The notes under the pieces: generated by a model | Told to the model about the DNA's origin: nothing | Database searches by the model: none | The model's input: only the letters and a program-made list of their open reading frames with translations | Shown: piece by piece, positions 1-13,191 of the stretch | Layout: every line of letters begins with the position of its first letter | How positions within the stretch are numbered: position 1 is the stretch's first letter | Source: Impatiens glandulifera | Taxonomy: Eukaryota > Streptophyta > Magnoliopsida > Ericales > Balsaminaceae | Length of the DNA: 64,000 nt | Assembly (NCBI RefSeq): GCF_907164915.1 | Contig: NC_061862.1 | Coordinates: 88,832,846 to 88,896,845 of the forward strand | Direction: 5' to 3' | Program-made: the position numbers and the translations under genes

Positions 1-1880
1 GGTTTGGTTTGAATGTAGTCTTTTTTGTTTGTAATCTCTGTTTTTTAGAATGTATGAATGTTAATAATCAGTTTTTTAGAGTTTTTTGATTGTCATTCTT
101 AATCATAGCTAGGGTTTATCTAGATTTAATTTCTGACCCTCCCACTTTTAGGATTTTAATGAAATGGTTATAACCGTTTTCAAAAAAAAAATGTTGTAGG
201 TTTGATTACAATGTTGAATTTTGTGCATAATTTGTATGATTAGAATACTATATGATAATTTATTAAAATAATGAATCTATTTCAAAATGTAAAGATCAAC
301 CGAAGAAACCCAATTTAAAAAAAAAAAAATTTAATCCATTATTAATAGAAATTCTCATGTCCCTTTATGAGAATAAAAATTAACAACCCTAAATATCTAT
401 CAATTAGAAATAAGTATGTAAGGAATTCAACTTTTATATAATAAGACATTCACAAACATTGCTAAATATTCATTCTGTGTTATTTATATTGTTGAATATT
501 CATATTTATGCTTAGAGTATATCTATAGAAAATAATGTTGTGTTTTCTTAATTTTCCTATTTTTTAATTATAAATTATTAACAATAATAATGTGCTAATG
601 TCTTTCAGATTAATTTAAAGTGACCCTTTTTAAATATTTTCTATTTTTCTGACTAAGATTACTAAATATTTTTTGAATTTGAATAGTTGTTTAGATTGGA
701 TTTGAAGCAAAAATGCATGTGTTATTACAATGTTGAATTTTATAAAAATGTAATAACTCACAAGATTATACTTAAACCTCTAGGCAAAAAAAAAAATTGT
801 TTCTTTAATTTTAAGGAAAAAAACAATTTCACCATTATATCTCTATATGGATTTAAAGTACTTTATTAATGATTTATACTGATTTCACCTCCTTCCACTA
901 ATAATATATTTATTTTAAATTAAACAAGGGGATGAGAAGGAAAATAGTAGAAAATAAATGAGGATGAGGATGAAATAGATAATTTTTATTGTTGTGCTTC
1001 ATGGAATCTCTATGGGCCTGCCTTAAGTAAGTTTGCATGTTTTATTTTTTAAATTAAAAATATACAACCTCCTATATATTGATTTATCGAGAGCCCATTT
1101 AAACTAAAAAAAAAAAAATATATTATAATGGTGCATTGACTATGTTTGGGCACACCATAGTTATACTTATATTCTCTTTTGAATTTGAGATTTTTTTTCA
1201 CAATTATTTAGACTCTAACATATTTTATATATATAATGGTGCATTGACTATGAGTGAGGAAATATATTTGTGTCCCTATTTTAATTATATCGGAACATTC
1301 ATCAATAGAATTAAATATATAAGAATACTAATATATTAATTTATTTTTTATAATTAATAAAAGTTTAAAATTTATTTATTTGTAATAATATTAATTTTTA
1401 ATATATTAAAATATATTATATAAACAATTCATTTTATACTTTCATCCATCTAGTTTTGTAATTTCATATCTTAGTTGTTATATTTAATTATTTTTATTAT
1501 CTTATTTAAAACATTATTCACTTATTTTATTATTTAAATTTTAAGTATTTATTTTATATATTTTAATATTTATAAAAGATGATTTAAAAGATGATTTAAT
1601 ATTTAAATGACATAAGTTTAAAATAATTTAATTAGTTTGACATGATTTGTGTTTACTTGTTATAATATTAATATTGTATTATTATTATTAGAATTTTATT
1701 ATTTATTACTAACAATTAAATTTTAAAATATTTAATTATAATAATTTATAAATAAACTATATGTTATTAAAAATAAAGTATGAGACCTAAATTTGAAAAA
1801 ATTAAGTATTGTTTTTACTTAATATTAAAATTATATAATAATATAATATTTATTTGTAGAATTGGAATTAATATTACAAT
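1..1880. other. AT-rich intergenic DNA, no gene seen
   Basis: This stretch is dominated by A/T homopolymers and short poly(A)/poly(T) runs. The few open frames are short, of biased composition, and show no recognisable domain. The only internal structure I see is a 20-bp direct repeat near 1.1-1.25 kb, listed separately. Confidence 0.6.
1125..1252. repeat. 20-bp direct repeat, 108 bp apart
   Basis: ATAATGGTGCATTGACTATG occurs exactly at 1125-1144 and again at 1233-1252. The DNA between and around the copies is AT-rich. The repeat could be a small local duplication; no terminal inverted repeats were found beside it. Confidence 0.7.
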
Positions 1881-1899
1881 TTTTTTTTTTACTTTCCGT

Positions 1900-2850
1900 T
1901 CAAGTATAATTTCAAAAAGTGGCTCTTAAACGAATACCGGAGCCAATTAACGGTCAGGATTATCTCTCAATTCAAATCTTGTTTGTTGGCCGCCCGAAAT
2001 ACTCTTTTATAAACAAACAAATAGATTTGTTTTTCTCTCAAACACTTTTAACTCTGTTTTTCTTGCTTGCCCTTAATTTTTATTCAAACAAAATCACCAT
2101 GTCTTGAATTCGTTTCTTCTGTGTTTTCTTGCAAGAATCTCATTAGGGTTTGTAAATTTTCTATTAATTTATTCAAACAAAATTCCGATGCATAGTCATC
2201 GTCGATCATGATCATTGATTGATTACGAAGCAACGGGCCGCTCTAGCAGATATGACGAATCAGAGGAATGCTAGTCGGCCGAACCTTCTCTGCTTCTTCT
2301 TCTTCGATCTGTTACGGTAAATCATCTCTTATCTTGAATGTTTAGGGTTTCCGAGGAATGTATGATTTAAAGATGAAATTTGACTTGGGTAGAGATATGA
2401 TTGGTGCTGGTACTTTCAGAATAAGGAAGGAATCGAAGCCTGTCTTGCAAATCGTACGCTTAAAGGTATTTGTATATCTTCCAAATGGGTGATGATTTTT
2501 TTTTTTTGTAAATGTTATTTACTATTCTTTGTATGCTGAACCGGAAACAGACGAGGTTTATGCCCAAGTGATTTTACTACCATTGAAACTAAGCTTTCTT
2601 TTTCATAGTGATGGGATGTGAAAATATTAAGAAACCTGATTGTTTCATGTTCAATTTTCAATTAGGAAGATGAGAATCAAGTGAGAAAATTCAACCTTCT
2701 CTTCCACCTTATTGTCGTGTACATTCCTTTTGTAAGTCACTCAATGCCTCAGATATTAGCACTCACGTGAGGATTTTCTGCGCTAAGACGACATGTTGAT
2801 GATTGCCTGCCTCCATTGGTGAGTTTATACTTAGAAAATTAAGTCCTTAT
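1900..2850 (+). pseudogene. Gene-like island, possibly degraded leader and first exons
   Basis: Base composition becomes more balanced here. The DNA has plant 5'-leader character: TCTC-rich tracts, 'TTAGGGTTT' motifs near 2140 and 2341, and possible splice donors (GTAAATC at 2317, GTATTTG at 2467). One frame from 2228 reads KQRAALADMTNQRNASRP and closes with TAA at 2318. It is preceded in frame by TGA with no ATG between. The phrase faintly resembles the N-terminal region of plant A-type cyclins, but the match is short and I do not rely on it. A second piece (2371-2484) is open but unrecognised. I infer a decayed or captured gene start; it could equally be the edge of an unknown transposon. 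Confidence 0.25.
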
Positions 2851-5800
2851 CTTTTTGCAATAATATAATATTCTGACTCTATTTTGTGCAAAGACATGCT
2901 ATGTCATTGGTGTTTCCTATTACTTAGTTTATTTAGTTTATGAATAAGAATAAAATTATTAAAAGAAATTTATGGGTTAATCAATTAATATTAACAAAAA
3001 TTACATTTATAAAATAAAATAAAATTTTTATATATACTTGATACTACTTGTGTACATAAATATTAATAATAAAATAAAATACATATATATATTAGTTCTA
3101 TTTATCTTATCAATTTATTAAATTTATTATATATAATTGTTTGAATAACACCATACATAATTTATTATATATAATTGTTTCTATATATAAATTTTTTTTA
3201 ATTGCATGGTATTATTATGATACATCCTACTATCAAATTTTATAAGTTCAAGTAAGTTTTTTTATATCTAAATTTATATTATCATATTCTATTTTAGATG
3301 CATAATAGGTTTGTGTTTATTTTGATGTAGGATAGATGGTTGGAATTATAAAAATTTCAACTTAAATAATGCGGACTAAAATTTGAAATTAATAAACTTA
3401 TATCTTATTCTTAATATATAAATGTTTAAATTAAAATTTAATTTATATAATAAACTTATAAATTATATTATTCATTTTATTTTTTATATAAAAAAAATTT
3501 AAATTTTTTTTTAAATATAATATATTAAACTTATTAAATTATATTTATTTAAGTATACATTTTTATTTTAATAAAATATCATTTAAAATTTTAGAATACA
3601 TAAAATATTTATATTTTTTATTTACCTATTTATTTAATTAAAAATATTTTTAAAATTTATATCCATTAAATTTTTTAATTTATTTTATCAGTTTTTTCAT
3701 TAATGAAATATAAATTAAATATTTTTAAAATCTGCATTAAATTTTACATGTTTTATATTTAATCAAATATAATTTAAAATAAAATAGTTAAATACATAAA
3801 ATTTAAAATTATACTTTATTTTTTATTATTTTAAACATAATTATAATATTTTTAAATAAATATGATTTATGAATAAAAATATATATTTTTATTTAAATTT
3901 TAAATACATAAAATATTATATATTATTTATTTATATATTTATTATAGTAAGATTAATATTTATTTTTTAAATATTTTTATTATATTCACAATAATTTTAA
4001 TTTTTTAATAAAATTATATTTATAGTTAATATATAAACACACTTTTATATTTAGTATTAAATAGATTTTCATTAAACAAATTTTTTTATTAAACTTTTAA
4101 AGATTTTTTTTTCTATTTAATCAAATCTAATTTAAAATTTAAAATTTTGTATTAAATTTATTTTACATTAAATTAAATTTTTTTAATAAACTTACTCAAA
4201 ACTTTTTTTGAATTAAATTTTGTATTTTCTTTCTATTTAATAATTACTCATATTAATTTTAACATAATTTATTAATTTTTATATATAAATATCATTACAC
4301 TATAAATATTTTTTTATTAAAATATTATTTAGTTTGTATTTTATAAAGAATATTATTTAATTTTAAATATTCTTATATTATTTAAAAATAATTTTAAATA
4401 TAGAAAAATTTATATTAATAGTTAATTCATAAAAATACTTTTATATTTTGAATTCAACATATTTTTTTTATTAAATTTACATTAAACTTATTAACTTTAA
4501 ATGCATAAAATATTATTTAATTTCTTACTTACAAAGAATATTATTTATTTTTTAAATATTTTATAATGTTTGTAAATAATTTTAAAGTTTGAAAAACTTA
4601 TATTAATATTTAATTCATAAACATAATTTTATATTGTGAATTAAATATATTTTATTAAATTTACAATAAAATTATTATAAATGCATTTTTTTCTTGAAAA
4701 AAATATAATTTAAAATTTGGATTAAATTTTTTAAAAACTTATTGTACATTAAGTTTTTATTTATTTTATGTTTAATCAAATATAATTTAATTAAAAATAT
4801 TATTTTTATTGTTATTATTTTTAAAATTTTTATTATTATTTTATATAAATATGATTTATCTATAAATAAAATGTAATTTAATTTAAAATATAAATGCTTA
4901 AAATATTATTTAGTTTTTTATTTATATATTCTTCTATTAAGATTATTATTTATTTTTTGAAATATTTTTATAATATTTATAAATAATTTTAAATTTTAAA
5001 TTAAATTTAAATTTATTTTAATTTATAAACACACATTTATATTTAGTTTAATATTTAGTATTAAACTTTTTCATTAAATATAAATTTTCAATAGACTTAT
5101 TATGATTATATAATTTTCTGATTAAATTGTTTTTATTAATTTAAATTTGTATTACACTTATTAAAAACTTATTTTATATTTTGTATTTTTTCTATTTAAT
5201 CAAATATAATTAAAATTTGTATTAAACTTATTAAAAACTTATTTTATATTAATTTTTTCTATTTTAAATAAGAAAATTTTAAATCAGAACTATTATTTTA
5301 ATTTTTTTGTTTTTAACATAATTATTATTTATTTAATATAAATATTATTTTTTATCATAAAATATTATTTTATTATAATTGTTAAATACATAAGAAAATT
5401 TTATTTAAATTTTTATGTACACAATTCTTATATGAAGATGAATATTCTTATAATGTTTATAAATAATTTTTAGTTTTGAATTAAATTTATATTTATCATT
5501 AATTTATTAAACATTTTTATATTTTGCATTAAACATTAAATTTAAATTTACATTAAAAAATTATTACTTTAGTTTTTATTATTTTGAACATAATTATTTT
5601 TTTATATAAATATGATTTATCTTTGACAAATATTAATTTGTTATTTTATTTATATACTTTTTATATTTAGAATATTATATATTTTTTAAATATTTATTTG
5701 TAAATAATTTTAAATTTTAAATTAAATTTATATTTATCATTAATTCTAAAACAAACTTTTATATTTTACATTAAAGTATATTTACAATAAATTTATTAAA

Positions 5801-7630
5801 ATTTTCTTTTTTATTTAATTTAATTTAATATAATTTTAATTTTAATTTTTTTATTTAATTTTTAAATATATAAATTTAAATAAAAAATATTAATTTTTCA
5901 TTAGAATTTTAATTCAAGATTGTGTTTTATTTGAAAACTCCTAAACTAGATTTCAAAATTCTATCAAATTCTTTAATTACATGTCTTAATTAGAGAGGTT
6001 CTTTCTAAAAGAAGAGACATCTAATCATCAAATACGAATATAAATATAATTGTCGCTTCTCTAATTTTTTTTTGGTTCTATTTTAGTGAGAGCTAAAAAA
6101 CTTATATTCTTATTTTATAATTTTATTTAATTTCTGAAAAGAACAAAATTATCAAATAATATTAACAAAAATTATATTTACAAAACAAAAATAAAAGTTA
6201 TATATACAATAATACATGTACATAAATATTAATAATAAAATAAAATACATGTATATTAATTCTATTTATCTTATCAATGTATTTATTGAATTTATTACCT
6301 ATAATTGTTTGAATAACATTATACACATATAGTTTAATAACAGCACTTTACATATAACCTTTATGTGTTTAAAAACATCTTATTGAACAATCTTTATGAG
6401 TTTAAGTAAGTTTGTTTTGTCAAACTTATCTAAATTTATATTATCATATTCAATTTTAGATGCACTATAGGAATTTTTTAGATGCATGTATAATTTATGC
6501 CATTATCATATGTCAAATCTTTATTTAATTCATTATATTTACTCATTTATTTTGATTTTGAATGTTGTTAATTGATTGTGATTAGAATAATTTTATTTTT
6601 TCAATTGTTGTTAGTTGATTTTGATTTTGATTGTGATTAGAATAATTCTATAATTTATTCCATTATCATATGTTTATTAATTTTATATATAATACGAAGT
6701 TGAGTTATTCATTGTTTATTTTCTTGAGTTCATTTATGTTTTAATTTGAAAATTAGTTTAGTAGCTTGTTAATAATTTTAAATAATATAAGTTTTTAAAT
6801 GGTTCGATTATGTTATATAAAGTTGCATTAGCACCGGATGTTCTTTATTTATTAATTTTATTCAATTAAAATTTACGAAATAAAATTCGGTTAAATATTT
6901 GTTGTAAATTTATATGCCAATCATGTTAATAATATGTGCAATCTTTCATGAGAAATATTTTAAAGCAATACTAAGTTTTATTTAAAAACTCTCAAACCAG
7001 ATTTCTCAATAATCTTTCAATCTTGAATTTATAGGTCATAATTTGGGTTTCTTTATATAAAAAGAGACATCTCATCGTCAAATACTATAATATAATAGGG
7101 AGACGCTTCTCAGGTTTATTTATTTCTATATTTCAGATAACTTAAAAAAAATCATATTCTTGTTTTATAATCTTACTTAATTTATGAATAAGAATAAAAT
7201 TATCAAAAGAAATTTATGTGTAAATCAAATATTATTAACAAAAATTATATTTAAAAAAAATTATATATATATATGAAAATACTTGTGTACATAAATATTA
7301 ATAATAAAATAAAATAGATGTATATTAATTTTATTTATTTTTTATTGTGTTTTAATAAATTTATTATATATTAATTTTATTTATTTTTTATTGTGTTTTA
7401 ATAAATTTATTATATATTAATTTTGAATATACACATATATCTTAATTGCAAATATTATTATTATTATTATACGTCTTAGTAATTAAATCTTTATGTGTTC
7501 AAATACATCTTATTGATCAACATTCATGAGTTCAAGCAAATTTACATTCTACATCATCTAAATTTATATCATCATATCTACTATCATATCTACTTTATGA
7601 GTTCAATCTTTTTATCTTATCTAAATATAT

Positions 7631-7636
<6 letters not shown>

Positions 7637-7700
<64 letters not shown>
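7637..7700. repeat. (TA)n microsatellite
   Basis: About 64 bp of uninterrupted TA dinucleotides lie inside the head block of the AT-rich array. The other head copies have only short TA runs at this place, so the expansion is local. Confidence 0.95.
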
Positions 7701-7701
<1 letters not shown>

Positions 7702-10700
7702 TATATTAGACGCATGATAGGATTGTTGGTAGATGCATAGTATAAATTATTTTGACGCATGAGATTGTTAAAATTAAAGAATTCCAACTTTAAAAATACC
7801 TCATAAGTTTGGAAATAAATCAATTTATATTATATCTTCAATACTTAAATCTTTAAACTAAAATTTAATTTTTACACTAAATTTTTAAAAAAAATATTAT
7901 TCATTTTATTTTCTACACAAACATTTTATTTTCTATAGCAAAATATAATTTAAATATAAATGTTACATTAAACTTATTAAATTATATTTATTTACATATA
8001 TATTCTTTATTTTAATAATAAAATTTACAATTTTAGAATACATAAAATTTATATTTTTTTTATTTACCTATTTTTATATTAAAAATATTTTAAAATTTAT
8101 ATCCATTAAACTTTTCTAATTATTTTTATCACTTTTCTATTTATCAAATATAATTTAAATATTTTTAGAATTTTCATTAAATTTTACATTTCTCAATTTT
8201 ATTAAATATAATTTAAATTAAAAAATTTAAATACATAAAATTTAAACCTTTAATTTAATTTTTATTATTTTTAACATAATTATAATTATTTTTATATAAA
8301 TAATATTTCTCTATAAAAAAATATATTTTTTGTTTAAATTTCAAGTATATAAAATATTATTTAATTTTTACTTATATATTTCTTATTGTAAGATTAATAT
8401 TTAATTTTTAAATATTCTTATAATATTTTATAAATAATTTTAAAATTTAAAAAAATTATATTAATCATTATAAACACATTTTTATATTTAGTATTAAATA
8501 TATTTTCATTAAATTTAAATTTTTATTAAATTTATTAAGATTGTATTTTTTTTCTTTTTAATAAAATATAATTTAAATTTTTATTAAAATCAATTTTTTT
8601 ATTATTATTCAAAACTTATTTTGCATTATATTTTGTATTCTTTACTATTTATTCATAATTTAAATTAAAAAAAAATTAAATACATAAAATTTAAATCAAA
8701 ATATTACATTAATTTATATTATTTTTAACATAATTATTAATTTTTTCATGTAAATAAGATTTTAATATAACAAAAAGTATCTATTATTTAAATTTTAAAA
8801 ACATAAAATATTATTTGATTTCTTATTTATATAAAGAATATTGTTTACTTTTTAAATATTATTATAAATAATTTTAAATTCTGAATTAAACTTATATTAA
8901 TATTTAATTTATAAATAAACTTTTATATTTTCAATAAAACATATTTTATTAAATTTAATTTACAATAAAATTATTAAAAATATATTTTTTTATTTAATAA
9001 AATATAATTTAAATGTTGGATTAAAATTATATTCATTATTAATTAAATAACATGTTTTCATATTTTATAAAATTTAAATTTGCATTATAATTATAAAAAT
9101 AAAATCTGTTACTATTATTTTTCACATAATAATAATTATTTTCATATAAATAAGATTTATTTAATAAAATAATACAATTTTATTTTAAATTTTAAATGTA
9201 TAAAACATTATTAAGTTTTTTAATTATATATTTTTATATTAGGAGTATTATTATAATGTTTATAAATTTTGAATTCAACTTATAAACATTTTTAATACAT
9301 AAACACACTAGTATATTTTGAAGTAAATGTATTTTTATTAAATTTAAATTTGTATTAAATTTGTATTAAAATTAATTTTTTTTTATTTTTTATATTTAAT
9401 CATCAGTAATTTAAAATTAAAATTAGTTAATTTTAAATTATAACTATTACATTAATTATTATTATTTTTAGCTTTATTATTATTATTTTTAGCTTAATTA
9501 TTAAATATGATTCTTTTAAAACAAATATAATTTTAGTTTAAATTTTGAATATATAAAATATTATATATATATATATATATATTTTTTATATATATTTCTT
9601 ATATTAAATATTCTTTTATTCTTAAGAATTTTGACTTATATTTAAAATTTTATTTAATCAAATAAAATTTGAATTTAAATTTTATATTAAATTTTATTTT
9701 CATTAAATTTAAATTTATTTTAAACTTATTAAAAACATATGTTGCATTAAATTTTAAAATTTTCTATTTAATCAATTATAATTATAATTATAATTTTAAA
9801 ATACATAAAATTTAAATTAAAACTTTAATAGTGGTATATATATATTAATAATAAAATAAAATACATGTATATTAATTATATATATATTTCAATGTGTTTA
9901 TTGAATTTATGAAATCTAATTATTTAAATAAAACTATTCACATCTATTTTTATAAATGATATTATTATAATATATCTTACCAATTAATTTTTATGATTTC
10001 AAATAAAAAAAAATCACTATGTAAATTATATTATCTTTCGATTTAAGATGATAAATTTATAAATGTACTATATAATTTATTGTTCAAATTACAAGAATTT
10101 CAACTTAAATAGTGGTTAAATTTGAAAATAAATATATATAATATTCTTAATATCTAAATGTTTAAACTAAAATTTAATTTTTACACTATTAAATTATTAA
10201 ATTATATTTATGTAAATATATTTTTTTTATTTTAATAAAATATAATTTAAAATTTTAAAATACATTAAATTTTATATTATTTTTTTATTTTCTATTTAAA
10301 TATTTTTAAAAATTATATCTATTAAACTTTTCAAATTATTTTTATCACTTCTTTTAATCAAATATAATTTAAATATTTTTAGAATTTGCATTAAATTATA
10401 TATTTTTTTCTATTTAATCAAATATAATTCAAATTAAAATATTCAAATACATACAATTTAAAACAAAATATACTTTATTTTTAGCATAATTATAATTATT
10501 TTTATATAAATATGATTTCTCTATAACCAAATATTATTTAAATTTTAAATTCATAAATTATTATTTAATTTTTTTACTTATATATTTCTTGATTAATATT
10601 TATTTTATAAATATTCTTATAATATTCATAAATAATTTTAAATTTTGAATTAAACATATATTTATAATTAATTTATAAACAATCTTATATTTATTTTATT

Positions 10701-10714
10701 ATTTAGTATTAAAA

Positions 10715-10878
10715 CACCCTCTTCTAGTCAAATAACAATGTGGATATTCCCAACATTATTGAAATATCCTGTGTGTTCGAGCTCATCAGACGACAAATTC
10801 TGTGTCTAAGTTAAATGATTAAGTTTGTTTGCGAGATATTTTACTTAACCCTTGTGGCCACATTTACACTCTCACAAA
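10715..10878 (+). mobile_element. tRNA-derived SINE, copy 1 (diverged)
   Basis: This roughly 160-bp block of normal GC content interrupts the AT-rich array between '...TAGTATTAAA' and 'ATATTTTATTTTCATTAAA', which are adjacent in other array units. It shares a layout with the SINE at 43,319-43,468: a CCTCTTCTAG start, a central 'GAGC..ATCAGACG..AA' segment, 'AAATGATTAAGT' and a final 'TTGTGGCCACATTT'. GTTCGAGCTC at 10775-10784 fits the polymerase III internal box B; box A is decayed. Target duplications are not clear, so this is probably the older copy. Confidence 0.7.
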
Positions 10879-11428
10879 ATATTTTATTTTCATTAAATTT
10901 TTTATTTTTTAAAACTTATTAAGTTAGTATTTTTTTAATCAGATATAATTTAAATTTTGTATTAAACTTATTTTAATTAAATTTAAATTTGCATTAAATT
11001 TATTTAAAACTTATTTTACATTATTTTTCATGTTTTTTTATTATTTAAATATAATCAAAATTAAATTTTAAATACATAAAACTTAAATCAAAACTATTTC
11101 TTTAATTTTATTATTTTTAACATAATTATTATTTGTTTTATATAAATATGATTTCTCTATAATAAAATATTATTTTAATTTAATTTTTAAATACATAAAA
11201 TATATTATTTAATTTTTATTTTTCATGTTTCTTATACTAAGAATATTATTTATTTTTTTAAATATTCTTATAATGTTTATAAATAATATTTAGTTTTAAA
11301 TTAAACTTATATTCATCTTTAATCTATAAAAAAAATTTATATTTTATATTAAAATTAAATTTAAATTTGCATTAAAAAACTTTTACTTTAGTTTTTTATT
11401 ATTTATATAGTTATTTTACTTATATATT

Positions 11429-11578
11429 TTTATAAATTCGATAAAACGTTCTTCAGAGAGCCGTAGCCAACGGCACACATAGACACAGTCAACGTCGAAG
11501 GAATTTATAAATTCGATAAAACGTTCTTCAAATAGTCGTAGCCAACGACACACATAGACACAGTTAACGTCGAAGGAA
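11429..11578 (+). repeat. 75-bp tandem duplication (two copies)
   Basis: The segment starting TTTATAAATTCGATAAAACG is present at 11429-11503 and again at 11504-11578 with a handful of substitutions. The period of 75 bp equals 25 codons, so the duplication keeps the reading frame of the coding-like island it lies in. Confidence 0.9.
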
Positions 11579-11736
11579 ACAAGCCAACAAGCCAGTTTGT
11601 GGAAGTCAACAACTACTTATATAGTTCTTATAAAGAAGACCCGGAGTATGAGGAATTCAAAATCCCAATAAGACTGAAGTAGTCGATATTTGTTAGGAAT
11701 TTGGTTCCATCCGAAGATGGCCGCCCCTATAGCTAG
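11434..11736 (+). pseudogene. Coding-like island inside the AT-rich array
   Basis: About 300 bp of balanced composition interrupt the array. One + frame from 11434 stays aligned for about 100 codons and is broken only by TAG codons at 11464, 11533, 11539 and 11680, ending at TAG 11734. It includes an in-frame 25-codon tandem duplication, and phrases such as HIDTVNVEG and YKEDPEYEEFKIPIRL have ordinary protein composition. I do not recognise the protein. It has no start codon or promoter and probably is a captured fragment of a host gene or old element carried in the array. It could also be chance, since 300 bp is short, but the frame-preserving duplication argues mildly for a coding origin. 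Confidence 0.35.
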
Positions 11737-12479
11737 AATTTTTAAATATTTATTTGTTATATTAAAAACTTATTTTACATTAATTTTTTTTTTCTTTATT
11801 TTACCTAATCAACTATAATTTAAATTTAAAATTAGAAATACATCCTGTTTAAATTAAATTATTACAATTTTTATTATTTTAACATAACTATTATTATTTT
11901 TTATATAAACATGATTTCTCTATAAAAAAATAATTTTAGTTTAAATTTTAAATATATAAAATATTATTTAATTTTTTACTAATATATCTTATATTAAGAA
12001 TATTATTATTTTAAAATTTTTTTTTATAATGTTTATAAATAAATTAAAATTTTGAAGTAAACTTATATTAATATTTAATTATAAACACACATTTATATTT
12101 TGTATTAAGAATATTATTTATTATCTATTTTTTAACTTATAAATTAAACTAATATTTATCATTAATTCATAAACACTTTTATATTTTGTATTAAAGTATT
12201 TTCATTAAATTTAAATTTGCAATAAACTTATTAAAACTGCATTTATCTATCTAATCAATATAATTTAATTTATCATTAAACTTATTTTTCATTAAAATTA
12301 TTACATACATAAATTTAAATCTAAACCTTTACTTTATTTTTTTATTATGTTTTATAAATTAATATTATTTTTATATAAATATGATTTATTTATAACAAAA
12401 TATGATTTCTTTACATACATATATTTTGTGTATTTAAAAAAATAAAATTAAAGTCAAAAAGTGAAAGAAAAATCAATTT

Positions 12480-12998
12480 CAAACAAACCCTTAAGGATTT
12501 AATTAAAAATATATATGTAATCCTATGTAGCCGAAATTATAAAATTTGCATGCAATAAGGACCAAAGCCATCGGATGAGCGATGGATTATCATTCAACAT
12601 TCATAGGTTGACTACGTAGCCCGCTGCAACAAAGGGAACACGCGCCCGCACCGCACTCGATCATTTAACACCCCATTAGATCAATCACTTACGGAACACT
12701 ATATTATAGCGACGACTAGACGGAACATGGACGGAACGCTCCGCATCCGTGTTTTCCCTCAAAACAATGTCGTTTTGTTCGCCGGTCATCTCCTCCAACG
12801 TGATGTGGATGGATAACCATCCGAACCATATTTAATTTTTCAAAGATGGAATTTCATCGTTTCTTGATGGATTGACTCCGTTCAAAAGGTGAAATGTTCA
12901 CCATACTATGATGATCATTTCCCCTACATCTATAGGCATAACTAGTGCCTATATCACCAAGTTGATCCCAAGAACAGCCAAAACACCATTAATGGCTT
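12480..12998. other. Unique, more GC-balanced DNA between array and element A
   Basis: After the AT-rich array ends, the sequence becomes ordinary plant single-copy-like DNA with phrases such as 'AAAACAATGTCGTTTTG', common in plant promoters and leaders. No long open frame is visible on either strand. Confidence 0.4.
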
Positions 12999-13191
12999 TT
13001 GGATGATTCGATGCACTTGAAGTCTCTACCGACTCAAGAAGACTATAAATATCCTCCCTCAACATTTTTAAAGGCAAAAGATAACGTCTCAAGCCCTGAA
13101 TCAAAGAATTTTGATATTCCGCCATTGAACCTTAAAGCTTCTGATTTTTCGAAAATTCTGCATAAGGCTTTAAAACTTGGATCTAGGCATC
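12999..13191 (+). pseudogene. Possible host coding exon cut by element A
   Basis: A + frame from a TTG codon at 12999 runs up to the target duplication of element A. An in-frame TAA lies just upstream at 12990, and the first ATG in the frame is at 13011. The peptide is hydrophilic and ends in a basic stretch near FSKILHKALKLGSRHL. Beyond element A, the DNA from 27624 continues the frame for a few codons to a TAA at about 27647, followed by AT-rich DNA that could be a 3' UTR. I infer the 3' end of a host exon disrupted by the retrotransposon insertion. No domain is recognised and no splice acceptor is certain, so the reading may be fortuitous. Confidence 0.3.

Larger units (their letters stand above)
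2900..12430. repeat. Degenerate higher-order AT-rich tandem array
   Basis: About 9.5 kb of extremely AT-rich DNA is not random. A block reading like 'AAATATTCTTATAATG' followed by 'TTTATAAATAATTTTAAA' recurs in diverged form near 3967, 4364, 4552, 4959, 5433, 5674, 8407, 8853, 9246, 10609, 11259 and 12011. It usually follows 'ATAAAATATTATTTAATTTT' and precedes 'TTAAATTTAAATTTGCATT'. Many intervals are roughly 400-480 bp. A second 'head' block, containing 'TACATAAATATTAATAATAA' or a close variant and then 'TTTATATTATCATATTC', recurs near 3050, 6215, 7281 and 9838. That implies a larger repeat of about 1-3 kb made of a head plus several body units. A remnant of the same body lies at about 27,930-28,180, beyond element A. 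No coding content is supported except the island at 11.43-11.74 kb. Confidence 0.75.

Noticed and set aside
7495..7740. 81-codon open frame in the array
   Set aside because: It is produced by the (TA)n microsatellite (Tyr-Ile repeats) and AT-rich flanks; no protein-like content.
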